The notes: generated by a model from the sequence alone, not told the origin. Positions 44,824 through 55,713 are shown, numbered from the stretch's first letter. The stretch: 64,000 bases of DNA from Candidatus Enterovibrio escicola (GCF_002464935.1 NZ_NBYY01000015.1:1-64000), one strand, 5' to 3'. Numbers and translations are program-made.

Positions 44824-45883
44824 CTAATCCTTTAGATACTCGGCAGTATAAGATTTAATGTGTTGAGCAACTTCATTAATTTCTGGAAACAACGTGGCTT
44901 TTGATACCTCCAGCCCTTCAAGGGCTGGAATGATTTCGTCCTTTTTATCGGATTTCCCCTTTAATACATAGCCTCTATCTTCGATCTCGTAGAAGAATGT
45001 TGTTGTTTTTCCATCTTTACCTTCGTGCTGTACACTACTCAAATCTACTTTTTTATATAACTTGTTTACTTCGTTGGATGGCAGGTGCTTTTTGTTCCTT
45101 TTACCTATTAATTTCCTCCCAGAAACTATATGTGGTGGAGCTTAAGCATGTCCATTTCTCTAATACATTTAGTACGATTTAACACGAACAAAGACACTAT
45201 TTTCGTCTAACTTTTCTAAGTTGCCTGTGCGACAGTGAAGCGTCGAGGATATCTCTATAATGTTGATTATTAAAGACCCAGATGAATTTACGAAGAAAAA
45301 CTCTATTTTCTATATATAATTTAGTTCATTAAATATCAATAAGTTGAGCTCTCTCTGAGAATATGGTTTTAATAGATTAAACCAAGAAATTGTGGTTGTT
45401 CTACCTAGCCCGTAGCTAGAAAAATCCTTGGTTAAGGGCTTTTATTTTATGCATACCAAAAGTTAAAAATGCGCCACTTTGCCGAATAATTCTTTAGTTA
45501 TCTAGTTTTGCTCTAACAGACTGAATGGATATTAAGTACTCTGGTACGATGGCACTGTTAAAATATGGTTTCTCTGCGTAAATAAAGTGTAAGAGCTTAC
45601 CAACTTGCTCCTGTTGTTTATCACTTCATTTATTATTTTCTATACGTGGGTATGAAAACTGAAAATCTATTTTTGCTAAGTTACGGATAGCAAGGATATT
45701 ATCACTACCGTGAAACTTCATATCCTCATCTTTAACTTCATATATAATGACCTCACCATTAGAGCTATCTCTTCCTCTTCCTGAATGAGTGTTACTAGCA
45801 AAGTACAACGCAACCAATGGATTATTAGTAATATCCAGTAAGCGTGTAGGTAGACCGTAGTGTTGCATCTTTACAAGGTAATC
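44824..45883 (-). pseudogene. FRG-domain gene relic upstream of hsdR
   Basis: An FRG-domain core opens the relic at 45626-45883: MQHYGLPTRLLDITNNPLVA and LYFASNTHSGRGR, then EVIIYEVKDEDMKF. A later piece (44824-45042), ending SKATLFPEINEVAQHIKSYT, fits the C-terminal end seen in FRG proteins, though this join is inferred. The middle has stops, and around 45060-45150 a fragment resembling an IS200-type end (CCACCACATATAGTTTCTGG on the minus strand) interrupts it. The 5' end is cut exactly at the palindrome starting at 45884. The function of FRG proteins is mostly unknown; some are found in defence loci. The spacing to hsdR (three bases) suggests one operon. Confidence 0.65.
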
Positions 45884-45927
45884 AACCTCAGATCTGCATC
45901 AGCAAGCGCTGATGCAGATCTGAGGTT
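45884..45927. repeat. IS982 right-end fold-back palindrome (44 bp)
   Basis: Two perfect 20-bp arms (AACCTCAGATCTGCATCAGC and its complement) around AAGC. Each arm equals an IS982 right tip. It joins the truncated FRG gene to a type-2 IS982 remnant. Confidence 0.9.
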
Positions 45928-46400
45928 AGATATATACCCCTTATCTCACATAGAGTAATCTCCAGAGATTATCGGTCATATTAGGCAAGGGTTTTTTATC
46001 ATTAATATTGCTTTTTATTACCTTCTACCAACATGATATCGCTTTAGTCTTTGATGAAAAGATATAATACTCAACATGACTTCACTGATTGAAAGGCTAC
46101 ACTCGAATACTCAAGTTCATGGAAGATGTTTTGGTTCCACTTTTTTCTTATCTGACTTATAGTCAAGCAAGTCTTACTGGCATTGCCCTAAGCAACCTAC
46201 GGGTTTATTACCCTCTACGGTCTCCGTATTATCAACTGCTTGATAACATAGATAACCTTTCAATAGAAATATGCTTAGGGCTCATATCATTTGCAATGAT
46301 AATGGATGGAAAGAGAATTGATAGAAGGGCATTCAGCTTAAATTTAATCGGACAAATACCCACTCAAAATGGTAACTATAAGATTCAGTCTGATCTCACA
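45928..46400 (+). pseudogene. Type-2 IS982 remnants
   Basis: The block AGATATATACCCCTTATCTC matches 27845-27880 in the type-2 copy and is in opposite sense to the rest. From 46089 the forward frame encodes YTRILKFMEDVLVPLFSYLT and YSQASLTGIALS, an IS982 internal segment, then about 70 residues I cannot place before hldE. No terminal repeat remains on the right. Confidence 0.55.
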
Positions 46401-46404
46401 CATA

Positions 46405-47835
46405 TTATGTGTAGCGCCTAAGAATCAAATTGATAATCTCTGTGGTTGAGCAAGCTTCTTCGAAGTTCAGCACATGCACGTCACCACCAGCAGCACGAAC
46501 TTCTTCACCACCGGCAATATCTTCAGGTTTGTAATCACCACCTTTCACCAGCAGATTTGGCAACACTTTGCTGATCAAACGTTGCGGAGTTTCCTCGTTA
46601 AAAGGGACAACCCAATCTACAGCTCTCAAACCCGCCAATACTGCCATACGACGATCAGTCGGGTTAACTGGACGATTAGACCCTTTAACTATTTTAACCG
46701 ACTCATCCGTGTTTACAGCTACAATCAGGTAATCACCCAATTTTGCTGCTTCATTCAGATATGCCACGTGACCCGCATGCAAAATATCGAAGCATCCATT
46801 AGTCATAACAACGATCTCACGGCGAGCTTTAGCCACCTGAACCTCAGCAATCAACTGTGCTTCACACACCACGCCGAAACCTGATTGATGACTACCATGA
46901 ACCGCTTCTGTCAGTTCAATAGTAGACAAAGTTGACGTACCCAGTTTTCCTACAACTACACCAGCGGCAGCATTTGCTAGCGCACACGCATCTTCAATCT
47001 GTTTTCCTGCCGCCAATGATGCAGCTATTACCGAAATGACGGTATCTCCAGCGCCTGTTACATCATAAACTTCTTTTGCCAATGTTGGTAGGTTCAACGG
47101 TTCGTACCCTTCACGCAACAAGGTCATACCATTTTCACTGCGGGTAATCAACATCGCCCCGAACTTAAACTTTCGGATCAACGCAAGACCTTTTTCTACC
47201 ACATCTTCTTCGCTCAAACAGACACCAACAACGGTTTCAAACTCGCTCATGTTTGGTGTCAACAACGATGCACTACGATAGCACGCAAAATCTGTACCTT
47301 TAGGATCTACGAGCGTTGGTACGCCAGCTTTAAGCGCTAACTGGATCATTGACTGAACATTTTCCAAAGCACCCTTAGCATAATCTGATAAAACCATCAC
47401 TTTGGTATGAGGCAATGACGCCTCAATATGCTCAAGCAAAGGTGCCACATCTACATTGTGGAAATCTTCTTCAAAATCAAGGCGAATGAGTTGTTGATTA
47501 CGGCTCATCACACGAAGTTTGGTGATGGTAGTGTAATTTTCTACGCGAACAAAATGACACTCAACTTCAGACGAACTCAGAGTATCATTTAACACATTAG
47601 CGTGTTCATCTTGACCTACTAGACCAATCAATCTCGCTTTACCGCCTAACGCCGCAACATTCATTGCCACGTTAGCTGCCCCACCTGGACGCTCTTCTGT
47701 CTGATTGATTTTCACTACAGGCACAGGCGCCTCCGGCGAAATACGTCCTGTTAGACCATACCAGTAACGATCAAGTATTACGTCACCAACAATCAGTACA
47801 TCCGCTCGCTGGTAGTCAGGCAAGGTCAGTTTCAT
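46405..47835 (-). CDS. hldE: Bifunctional heptose kinase/adenylyltransferase HldE
   Basis: 476 residues from the ATG at 47835 ([20 protein letters not shown]), which has GGAG six bases upstream; four more codons are open before it. The N-terminal ribokinase-like domain has [15 protein letters not shown] and the [12 protein letters not shown] catalytic motif. The C-terminal nucleotidyltransferase begins near residue 345 with [19 protein letters not shown]. HldE makes ADP-heptose precursor for the lipopolysaccharide inner core. It is intact and divergent from lpxL. Confidence 0.96.
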   Translation of the reverse strand: MKLTLPDYQRADVLIVGDVILDRYWYGLTGRISPEAPVPVVKINQTEERPGGAANVAMNVAALGGKARLIGLVGQDEHANVLNDTLSSSEVECHFVRVENYTTITKLRVMSRNQQLIRLDFEEDFHNVDVAPLLEHIEASLPHTKVMVLSDYAKGALENVQSMIQLALKAGVPTLVDPKGTDFACYRSASLLTPNMSEFETVVGVCLSEEDVVEKGLALIRKFKFGAMLITRSENGMTLLREGYEPLNLPTLAKEVYDVTGAGDTVISVIAASLAAGKQIEDACALANAAAGVVVGKLGTSTLSTIELTEAVHGSHQSGFGVVCEAQLIAEVQVAKARREIVVMTNGCFDILHAGHVAYLNEAAKLGDYLIVAVNTDESVKIVKGSNRPVNPTDRRMAVLAGLRAVDWVVPFNEETPQRLISKVLPNLLVKGGDYKPEDIAGGEEVRAAGGDVHVLNFEEACSTTEIINLILRRYT

Positions 47836-48052
47836 TGTTTTCTCCATGGGACAAAAGGAACGTGTGCGATATTACCACAATACCTAAAAAGCAGAGGATA
47901 CTTAAGATTCAACACGCTATAATCTACAATGCTTACAGCACTATATTTTTATGATAAAACCAATCAATTTTAGAAGGAAAATGAATCTTAGGGTCATTTG
48001 GGTATAAAATACCGCCCTCGTTTTCTGCCTTTTTAGGAAACACATAACGATC

Positions 48053-48982
48053 ATGAGTCAAATATTGGAAGCACCAACATTTAAATGGTCTTTCCTCCAT
48101 CCAAAGTATTTTCATACTTGGATTGGTGTTAGTTTGATGTTCCTCATCAGTTGGCTGCCATACCGAGTGCTACGTCTCTTAGGCCAAAAGTTTGGACTAC
48201 TGATCATGCATTTTCTTAAAAACAGGCGAAACATCGCCGAGCGTAACCTTCAGCTTTGCTTCCCAGAAATGACAGTAGGTGAACGCAAAGTTATGCTGAA
48301 AGAAAATTCTAAGCACATAGGTTTAGCATTATTTGAAACCTGTATGGCATGGTTTTGGCCGGATTGGCGTATCAAGAAACATGTTAAGTATATTGGTTTC
48401 GAGCAGCTAGACGCGATTAAAGCGAAAAAGAAAGGCGTTCTGATCATCGCAGTTCATTCACTGAACCTCGAACTAGGTGCAAGAGCATTTGGCACCCACA
48501 CGTCAGGATTCGGTGTGTACCGTGCTAATAGCAATCCCGTCTATGACTGGATTCAATACCGAGGAAGAACCCAAGATAATGGTGCTATCGATCGTTTTGA
48601 CGTAAAACGAATGGTGAAGATTCTGCGTGAAGGTGGTCTACTTTGGTATGCACCTGACCACGACTACGGATGCCATCGTTATGCGTGGGCACCCCTGTTT
48701 GCAGTAGAAAAGGCCTGCACTACCACGGGGACTCACTTATTAGCATCCGCAGGTAAAGCAGATGTCATGACATTCACGATTACACGTGACCGAAAAGGCA
48801 CGGGATATACACTAACGTTAGATCCACCAATGGCCGCTTTTCCATATAACGATGAGGCCGCAGCAGCCACCTACACTAACAAATTTATTGAGCGTTCTAT
48901 TTTGCGTGCACCAGAACAGTATATGTGGCTACATCGCCGCTTCAAGAGCCGCCCTGAGGGTGAAAGATCACTCTACGAGTGA
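48053..48982 (+). CDS. lpxL: Lipid A biosynthesis acyltransferase (LpxL/HtrB type)
   Basis: 309 residues. One N-terminal membrane helix (residues 22-42) and the acyltransferase core: AVHSLNLELGARAFG holds the His-x4-Glu catalytic dyad of LpxL, followed by YRGRTQDNGAIDRFDVKRMV, LLWYAPDHDYGCHRYAWAPLF and the terminal YMWLHRRFKSRPEGE. It adds a secondary acyl chain to Kdo2-lipid IVA at the inner membrane. LpxM or LpxP paralogues share the fold; the H-x4-E and length favour LpxL. Divergently transcribed from hldE. Confidence 0.9.
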   Translation: MSQILEAPTFKWSFLHPKYFHTWIGVSLMFLISWLPYRVLRLLGQKFGLLIMHFLKNRRNIAERNLQLCFPEMTVGERKVMLKENSKHIGLALFETCMAWFWPDWRIKKHVKYIGFEQLDAIKAKKKGVLIIAVHSLNLELGARAFGTHTSGFGVYRANSNPVYDWIQYRGRTQDNGAIDRFDVKRMVKILREGGLLWYAPDHDYGCHRYAWAPLFAVEKACTTTGTHLLASAGKADVMTFTITRDRKGTGYTLTLDPPMAAFPYNDEAAAATYTNKFIERSILRAPEQYMWLHRRFKSRPEGERSLYE

Positions 48983-49065
48983 TTGAGTGTATCCATTAAA
49001 GTATCAAATATCATGGGGAAAGTCTCATCCGATTATTTCCTCATTCATGATTGTAGACCACAATT

Positions 49066-49200
49066 AACCTGAGTTACGCATAAGAAATAAACTAAATGCC
49101 AAAGTCATGATCTGACCGTTAAAAAACTATCGCCTGCATAAGGGCTTGGTCATGAATAACTTAAACTCTATTTTCATCGATACCGACGACTTCTGCCAGA
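49066..49200 (+). mobile_element. IS982 left-end fragment
   Basis: Left tip AACCTGAGTTACGCATAAG, leader and the first codons (MNNLNSIFIDTDDFCQS), then abrupt loss of homology. Confidence 0.8.
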
Positions 49201-49249
49201 GTCAACGACACACATAAACAGTGACAAATCGCGATCTTTTATCACACCT

Positions 49250-49269
49250 ACTACCTACTATTAGGTAGT
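49250..49269 (-). terminator. Hairpin at the end of the outer-membrane protein gene
   Basis: ACTACCTA and TAGGTAGT form a perfect 8-bp stem around CTAT. It overlaps the stop codon region of the gene on the minus strand. There is no strong T run after it, so it may only protect the 3' end. Confidence 0.45.
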
Positions 49270-49910
49270 TAGAAGTTGAACTCAATTCCACAGAAAAAGC
49301 CATCATTCATAAATTTCCCTTTGTTTGTGCCAAAGTAATTAAAATCGTAATCCTGAATACGATAACCCGTTTTGAAGTTCAGATCAGCTGCGGCAACACC
49401 TAAGGTGAACATCGTACCCACTTCACCATCAACTGTAGTTGTTTTATCGTAGCTACCAAAGCTTAAGCTACCGAACAGTGAAATTGACGTTGCTGGAATG
49501 CCAAGACGTACTTCACTGTAAATGTTTGGTTGCCATTCATTGAACTTCTGCCCATTAAAACGACCATTAAAAGATTGTAGGTTCAGACCGACATCAAATG
49601 AGATCAGATTGTTATCCAGAATTTCGTAATACGCGATAAAATCCATCTGATTAAAATCAGTGTTGAATTTCATTGATTGCATACTAGAATGACGCACTTT
49701 TACGTTAGGAATAAGAGGAATAAAATGCTCTAATGCGACATAGTAAGAAAACTGATTATTTGCATCATTAGTGCGTATGTCGTTGATTGTACTATCGGAA
49801 TACCAAGTATCAACACCAACTTTCGCCCCTAGAAGCATTGCCGAGTGTGCACGCATTGAGAATATACCAACCACTGCTATCGCCACAATATAAAGGTATG
49901 ATTTTTTCAT
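49269..49910 (-). CDS. TIGR04219-type outer-membrane beta-barrel protein
   Basis: 213 residues. A signal peptide (residues 1-23, MKKSYLYIVAIAVVGIFSMR..AHS) precedes a mature protein of alternating hydrophobic strands. Family landmarks are MLLGAKVGVDTWYSDSTIND, YYVALEHFIPLIPNVKVRH, FDVGLNLQSF and NEWQPNIYSEVRLGIP. The last residue is Phe (GIEFNF), the usual signal for BAM insertion. Function unknown; common in marine gammaproteobacteria. A strong GGTGGAG site precedes the ATG. Intact. Confidence 0.85.
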   Translation of the reverse strand: MKKSYLYIVAIAVVGIFSMRAHSAMLLGAKVGVDTWYSDSTINDIRTNDANNQFSYYVALEHFIPLIPNVKVRHSSMQSMKFNTDFNQMDFIAYYEILDNNLISFDVGLNLQSFNGRFNGQKFNEWQPNIYSEVRLGIPATSISLFGSLSFGSYDKTTTVDGEVGTMFTLGVAAADLNFKTGYRIQDYDFNYFGTNKGKFMNDGFFCGIEFNF

Positions 49911-50018
49911 TCAGATAACTCCACCTAACGGTTATAAACTTATATTGGAAAGACTATAGCAAAGCCTCTTAAAGTATGCCGTACAAAACTAGCGTATTTC
50001 ATGGAAATAGTTGTTGTT

Positions 50019-50062
50019 AACCTCAGATCTGCATAAGTAAGCGCTTATGCAGATCTGAGGTT
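50019..50062. repeat. IS982 right-end fold-back palindrome (second copy)
   Basis: Perfect 19-bp arms (AACCTCAGATCTGCATAAG and complement) around TAAGCG. Same architecture as 45884-45927, also abutting a type-2 IS982 remnant. It lies about 110 bp upstream of the outer-membrane protein gene. Confidence 0.9.
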
Positions 50063-51726
50063 ACTTTAGATAGTTGGCTTCATCTACGCTAAACTATAAG
50101 CGTCGTTGTTATCATCTGGATGCAGGCTCCCTATTTCCATAGATGGATCTCCATAGATTATCAGGCACGACTTTTTATCATCAACATTGGTTGTTGTTAC
50201 CTTTACCGAAATGATACTACCGTGATCGTTGGTAATAAGATGCAGTTTATAGCTATAGAACAATCCCATCGGCCTCTTCACTTCATTTAACCACCCCATC
50301 AAACACTCAAGACCGTAAAATACGTAGATTATGATGGAACTGTAGCTTGTTGAATCACCTGACGCGATACCCGTAAGCTTGGCTTGGTCGTAAACCAGAT
50401 AATAAAAAGTGAAACCAAAGCACTTTGCATCAACCTAAACATCCGTTTATAGCCGAGAAATTAGGGAATTCACCTGTTAGGATCAGTAAACAAGTTGTAT
50501 GTAATACATTTTAAAGTCAAGAAACTAAGATTGATGAAAAGATACAATAATAGTCATGACTCCACTGATTGAAAGGCGAGCAGGTCTATTTCTTGCCTTG
50601 GCACCTGAAGTCCAGTATTTTTCGGGGTTGTTTCCCTAATATCTGAACTAATCACAATTCCTACAATCAGATCATCCTGGAGTTAAGTCGGAGGTTATAA
50701 TGGGAAAGAGCAAGCACAAGATCAGCAACTGGAAAGAATATAATCAAACATTAGTAAAGCATGGCTCAGTGACTTTTTGGACAGACGTCGCTGCTATTAA
50801 GGTATGCCATTGTCTAAAGCATCACGGTTATCGTGACCGTGGGTTTATATTTTTGGATACCTTGATTGAAACGGCACTAATGGTGAAATATATTTTTAAA
50901 TTCCCACTTCGTGGATTAAAAGGCTTTCTCAATTCAGTTGTTACATTGATGCCACAACCTAAAAATATACGATGAAGGTGAATGGAAAACCTGTAAACAC
51001 GGTAAGGATAAACGGCGTATCTGACGCAAACTTCATCTTGCCGTTGATGTGTCTACTCATGAGAGTATTGCTCCAGCAGTTAGCCTAGTTTCTGTGGATG
51101 ACAATGAGGTTTTACCTACATTATATAACCCATTATGACAAAAGATAGAGCAAGTCAGTGCTGATGGATCCGATGACACAAGAGCATGTCACCACGTACT
51201 GAAGAACCAAGAAATCACGCCCACTATTCCACCTCGAAGCAACGAGGAGTACTGGGAGGAAGATCATCCTATAAATGGGGCTGTGAAGGCGTTATAAAGA
51301 GGACAAACTGACGGAATGAAAAAAGGACAGTGGTTATCACAAGCGCTCATTAGCAGAAACAGCAATGTTTCGCTATAAACAGTTGATAAACCCTAAACTC
51401 ACTCTTCGTAATTACAATGCTCAAGTTAGTGAACCTTGGAAAATATAAAAGCGATGAACAAAGTTATAAGACTCGGTATGTCTGTTCGCTAACAGACAAA
51501 TTAAGACTGTAAAAAAGATTGGGATCACTGCGTTATAGACCTAATTTAATCAACAACACCGTGTTTTTCCCAAAATAGAAAGGAAAACCTAATAGAGATC
51601 CATCGATATCGGCGAGAACAACGTTTAAAGTAATCATATAATAGTCCTTATGTGATGGATAATTTGATGCAAAAGATCAGATCGTGACTTGGATATTTAG
51701 TTCATTTCGTACACGAAAATCAGGTT
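50063..51726 (-). mobile_element. Type-2 IS982 element split by an IS5 copy
   Basis: The right part (50063-50624) resembles 27556-28226, including a DHGSIISVKVTTTNVDDKKS segment at about 50150-50220. The left part (51561-51726) holds the transposase start region and the left tip (complement of AACCTGATTTTCGTGTACG). The IS5 copy 50625-51560 sits inside. All frames are broken. Confidence 0.7.
50625..51560 (+). pseudogene. IS5-family element, nested in IS982, broken
   Basis: Bounded by GGTTGTTTCCCTAATATCTG and the complement of GGTGTTGTTGATTAAATTAG. The first frame (50700-50975) is intact for about 80 codons (KHKISNWKEYNQTLVKHGSV, ETALMVKYIFKFPLRGLKGF), then a deletion and several stops follow through the SVDDNEVLPTLYNPL and EEYWEEDHPINGAVKAL regions. 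Confidence 0.87.
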
Positions 51727-51798
51727 AAATATCAGGACAAGCATAACTGCTATTACCACAATATCTGAAATTGAGCATTTTCAAGTTATTTTGGTATA

Positions 51799-52821
51799 TT
51801 AAACATTCAACGCATCTTGGATTTTAGCCAATGCGGCTTCTAACACTTCGATACCTGCGCTAGGTTTGTGCGCATTTTCACTGATATAACGACGCCACTG
51901 CCTAGTACCTGGCTGAGTATGGAACAAACCCAGCATGTGCCGGGTGATATGGTTAAGATACGTCCCACTACTCAACTCCGATTCGATATATGGGAACATG
52001 GCTTTCACCGCGTCGCATCGTTTAATCATTGGTGCATCGCTACCAAACAGATACTGATCCACTTCTGTCAGCAAATACGGGGTTTGGTACGCTTTACGGC
52101 CAATCATCACACCATCTAGAAACTTCAGGTGTTTTTCCGCTTCAACTAGTGAATTAATACAACCGTTAATACCTATGGTCAGATGGGGAAAATCTTTCTT
52201 AAGTTGATATACACGTGGGTAATCCAGCTTTGGGATTTTGCGGTTCTCTTTTGTGCTCAAGCCTGATAAATATGCTTTACGTGCGTGAATAGTGAAGTTA
52301 CTACAATTGCCTTTCTCACTCACGGTACGCACGAAATCAACCAAAAATTCATAACTGTCTTGATCATCGATACCAATACGGGTTTTCACAGTAACCGGAA
52401 TATCAACCATTTCTTTCATTTCCGCCACACACTGCGCAACCAAATTTGCTTCACCCATCAAGCAAGCACCAAACTTACCGTTTTTCACTCGATCAGACGG
52501 GCAACCGACATTCAGGTTAATTTCGTCATAGCCAAGCTCTGCTGCAAGTTTGGCACAATGCGCTAAATCAGTAGGATTTGCACCTCCCAACTGTAACACC
52601 ACAGGATGTTCTTGATCATTAAATGTAAGAAAATCCCCTTTGCCGTAAATGATCGCGCCTGTTGTTACCATTTCTGTGTGCAGTAGGGCATGTTTCGATA
52701 AGATTCGATGAAAATAGCGACAATGCCGATCGGTCCAACTCAGCATCGGCGCAACGCTAAATCTATTAAGTCCATAAGTACTGGTTATGCCGTTATGTAT
52801 CTGTATGTGTTGATTTTCCAT
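51799..52821 (-). CDS. dusA: tRNA-dihydrouridine synthase DusA
   Basis: 340 residues. FMN-dependent TIM barrel: [18 protein letters not shown] near the start, [19 protein letters not shown] with the catalytic Cys, [29 protein letters not shown] and [15 protein letters not shown]. DusA reduces U20 and U20a in the tRNA D-loop. The gene is complete. A decayed tyrosine integrase begins 103 bases beyond its start codon, pointing away; the 5' end of dusA is a known attachment site for integrative elements. Confidence 0.95.
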   Translation of the reverse strand: MENQHIQIHNGITSTYGLNRFSVAPMLSWTDRHCRYFHRILSKHALLHTEMVTTGAIIYGKGDFLTFNDQEHPVVLQLGGANPTDLAHCAKLAAELGYDEINLNVGCPSDRVKNGKFGACLMGEANLVAQCVAEMKEMVDIPVTVKTRIGIDDQDSYEFLVDFVRTVSEKGNCSNFTIHARKAYLSGLSTKENRKIPKLDYPRVYQLKKDFPHLTIGINGCINSLVEAEKHLKFLDGVMIGRKAYQTPYLLTEVDQYLFGSDAPMIKRCDAVKAMFPYIESELSSGTYLNHITRHMLGLFHTQPGTRQWRRYISENAHKPSAGIEVLEAALAKIQDALNV

Positions 52822-52923
52822 ATGTAATTTAAGTACCTATAAATGATCTGAAAGTATCATAAATGCTTGCTATAGACCCCCTAAAAGATCCTTTTTCTAA
52901 TAGGGGATCTAAGGATCTTATTC

Positions 52924-54957
52924 ATGGCTTATTTCAATATAGAACAAAGAACATTAAATAACAGCGACTTACGATACAAGTCGACTGTCTTTATCAAAAA
53001 ATACGGCAAGATTTTACACCTCAAAAATAAGACATTCAAAAAAAAGGTGCTCGCTACCACGTATGGTAAAAATAGAGTTACAGACTTAGAAGCAAACGGA
53101 CTGAACACTCGGCATACGTGTACGATTGGGAAGTTAATCGATACCTATATCAATGCTAGGGATCTATTTAATAAAAATGGACGAACAAAGCGTTGCTGCA
53201 TCAAACTGCTAAGAAATTGTAAGATCGCAAGAATATACACAAACGAATTGAAAATGAAATACTTAATTAACCTCAAATCTGCATAAGTGTTTGCTTATTA
53301 AACCTAGTCATCTTGATGTTCGGCTTCTTTGGTTGAAATGAATACGCGATAAACCCCGCCAGCAAGTCGACCATAAAGTTGACGCTGCTACGGTACCGAG
53401 AATACTCGATTTTGGATATGTTTTTTAGTTGATCAAAAACGGTTTCTATAATAGATTATTTTCGGATCATCAGGTAGTTCCAAAGTTTCATCACTTTGGA
53501 TTTCATGTTTTTTCACACCCGTTATCAGTGTCACTCCCTTATTTGCAAGTTCCCGCTCCAATGGATCAGAGATATAACCTTTATCTCCGTATAAACACCC
53601 ACTAAGCTCGTCAGCCATTTCCAACACAGGCTTCCTATCATCCACGTTAGCCATCGTTACTTTGAGTGAGATCATACCACCTTACTCATTGATAATAAGG
53701 TGTAATTTGAAGCCGTAAAACCACTCTATCGTTCCTTTTCCTCGCTTCGAGGTACCTTTAAAAACCTGATATCTAAAAATGCGTAGGTTGTGATAAACCT
53801 GTAACTTGGACGAATCAACGAAGGCAATCCATTTTGGCCTTGCCTGACAGGTGAGTGAGGTAAGAACAAAGCGGAACCAAAACACCTTGCATGAGCTTGA
53901 GCCTTCGCGTGTAGCTGACTCATTCAGGACATTCGTTGATGAGGTAGCGGCAAACAAAGTGGATGTAATAAGTTTTAAAGTCTCGATACCAAGATTGATG
54001 GAAAGCGATCACTATCGTCATCACTTAGCTAACTGAGAGGCGAGAAGACTTGTTTTTTTGTTTGACACCGGAAGAAATTGGGTATTTTTACCATGCAGGG
54101 AGGAAAGTCTGGCAGAAGTCGTCGACATCGACGAGAACAGTGTCTAAGTTACTCATGTTCAAGTTCTTATGCAGTCAATAGTTTTTAAACGATCAGGTCA
54201 AGACTTTGACATTTAGTTCATTTTTTATACTCAGCTCAAGTTAATTACTCATTGTCGCAATAGACGTAGCTCAGGAGCTGAAACTTGCAACGATTTCTCA
54301 CGATAGATCCTACGTAAAGGCTATAATGAAAAAAACAAAGCCTATATTTAATATATATATAAATGTTTTAATTTTTGATGAAGCATTCGCACTACTAAGT
54401 GATATGTAATTAATTGGAAAAACGAACAAGAAGGCCTACCGATGCTGAGTTAAAAAAGCTAAGAGCTACACTTGCTAAATGACAAGAGCATCACGCTAAT
54501 ATAATTCCTCTTACTCATATTCTAAACTTGAGCATATTAAGTGACATGCGCATTAGCGAGGTATGTTTTTTAAGACGGGAGGATTTAAATCAAGACCATA
54601 AAATAATATTTGTTCGCAATAGAAAAAATCTTCTGAAAAAACAAGGTAATCACATTATAGCCACCGTTACTTGGTGGAGCATTTGATATTGTAATAAAAC
54701 AGAGTAATGAGCAAGAGTTGCTATCCCAGTATAACACAAAGTAGTGTCACTTTTCCATTTCACCGAGTTAGAAACAAACTAAACATAGCTAATTTGAAGT
54801 ATCACGATTTAAGACGAGAGATGGCAAATCGATTATTAGAAAAAAGTTATAGTATTGAAGAAGTTGTGCAGGATACTGGTCATAGAAACTTAAATATAAG
54901 ATGGACAGTTTACACTCAATTATTTCCTCATAAACTACATGATAAATTCCAAGAATA
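52924..54957 (+). pseudogene. Phage-type tyrosine integrase, split by IS982
   Basis: The N-terminal part (52924-53268) has LEANGLNTRHTCTIGKLIDT and an arm/SAM-like region. After the IS982 insert (53269-54242) the gene resumes in pieces: SHDRSYVKAIMKKTK, ILNLSILSDMRISEVCFLRR (catalytic Arg), and in 54707-54957 the YHDLRREMANRLLEK box (His-x2-Arg), GHRNLN (His) and VYTQLFPHKLHDKF (Tyr). All the catalytic motifs are recognisable, but several stops kill it. Its position against dusA suggests a dusA-type integrative element. Confidence 0.82.
53269..54242 (-). pseudogene. IS982-family element inside the integrase gene
   Basis: 974 bp; ends AACCTCAAATCTGCATAAG and the complement of AACTTGAGCTGAGTATAAA, flanked on both sides by AATT. 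Pieces include WFYGFKLHLIINE (53682-53957) and GCLYGDKGYISDPLERELAN (53433-53675). Broken. Confidence 0.87.
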
Positions 54958-54969
54958 ACAACAAAAACA

Positions 54970-55340
54970 ACATCACAAGCCCCGTAATGCCATGGTTTCC
55001 CTTAAGCCTCATTTTTACGTTCAACTTCTTAGTTAAGAATTAATTTTATCTGGTTCATTATTACCAGCTAGGAGCGCCTATTGCGCTTGACGAACAAAAG
55101 CGAAAATCTCTTTAAATCCTTGATCATCCAAATCTGATACTTAAGTTGATTAAACACAGATCTCTATTAGAGAACATGGCGCGCTCAAGCCCTCTGTTAA
55201 TCAAATAGTTATATAAATCCTATTTTGTAAAGTTGCCATCCTCATCAAGTAACGCGTAAATCTTATGTACTGGTGATTCAATACTATCAGTATGATGATT
55301 ATAGGTTTCGTCGCCAATTAATGCAAACGTAACTGCATCA
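54970..55340 (-). pseudogene. Unrecognised protein relic, possibly phage cargo
   Basis: The reverse strand reads LDAVTFALIGDETYNHHTDS, VHKIYALLDEDGNFTK, stop, DLYNYLINRGLERAMFSNRD, then after a frameshift SDLDDQGFKEIFAFVRQAQ, stop, LLAGNNEPDKINS. It clearly was a protein C-terminus, but I do not recognise it. It lies between the integrase and IS256, so it may belong to the same element. Confidence 0.4.
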
Positions 55341-55690
55341 AGATATAGTGATTTCTGGTGTATGGATAAGAGATAATTCGGTGTAACCTGTTGATTGATA
55401 TTGCCTGATTAACAACCAACAAGGAATACACCGCATCGACAACAATCATAACGTTACCGATCTTCATAAACTAGACCCCCCTTAATGAACTGCTAAAACA
55501 AGGCGTACAGCAGTTGTTCACTCAAGCTATAGAAGCCAAGATTCAATCCTTTTTCAATAATTTTACATCACTTCAAGCTAATGGAAAGCAGGAAGTGGTT
55601 TGCAATGGTCATTTACCTGAGCGGCACCTACAAACTAAACTCGGCGACATTACCGTTAAAGTCCCAAAGGTTCCAGATAGAACACAGTGG
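55341..55690 (+). pseudogene. IS256-family 5' fragment
   Basis: The left end region (GTGATTTCTGGTGTATGG) is shared with 60651. The transposase N-terminus (55514-55690) encodes QAIEAKIQSFFNNFTSLQAN and HLPERHLQTKLGDITVKVPK. It breaks off where the tape-measure fragment starts. Confidence 0.8.
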
Positions 55691-55713
55691 AGAAAATTAA
55701 TTGTTGGGTGAAT

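Noticed and set aside
46089-46421. 110-codon frame as a real gene overlapping hldE
   Set aside because: Its first third is IS982 transposase and its end overlaps the hldE stop antisense; it is a chance fusion.
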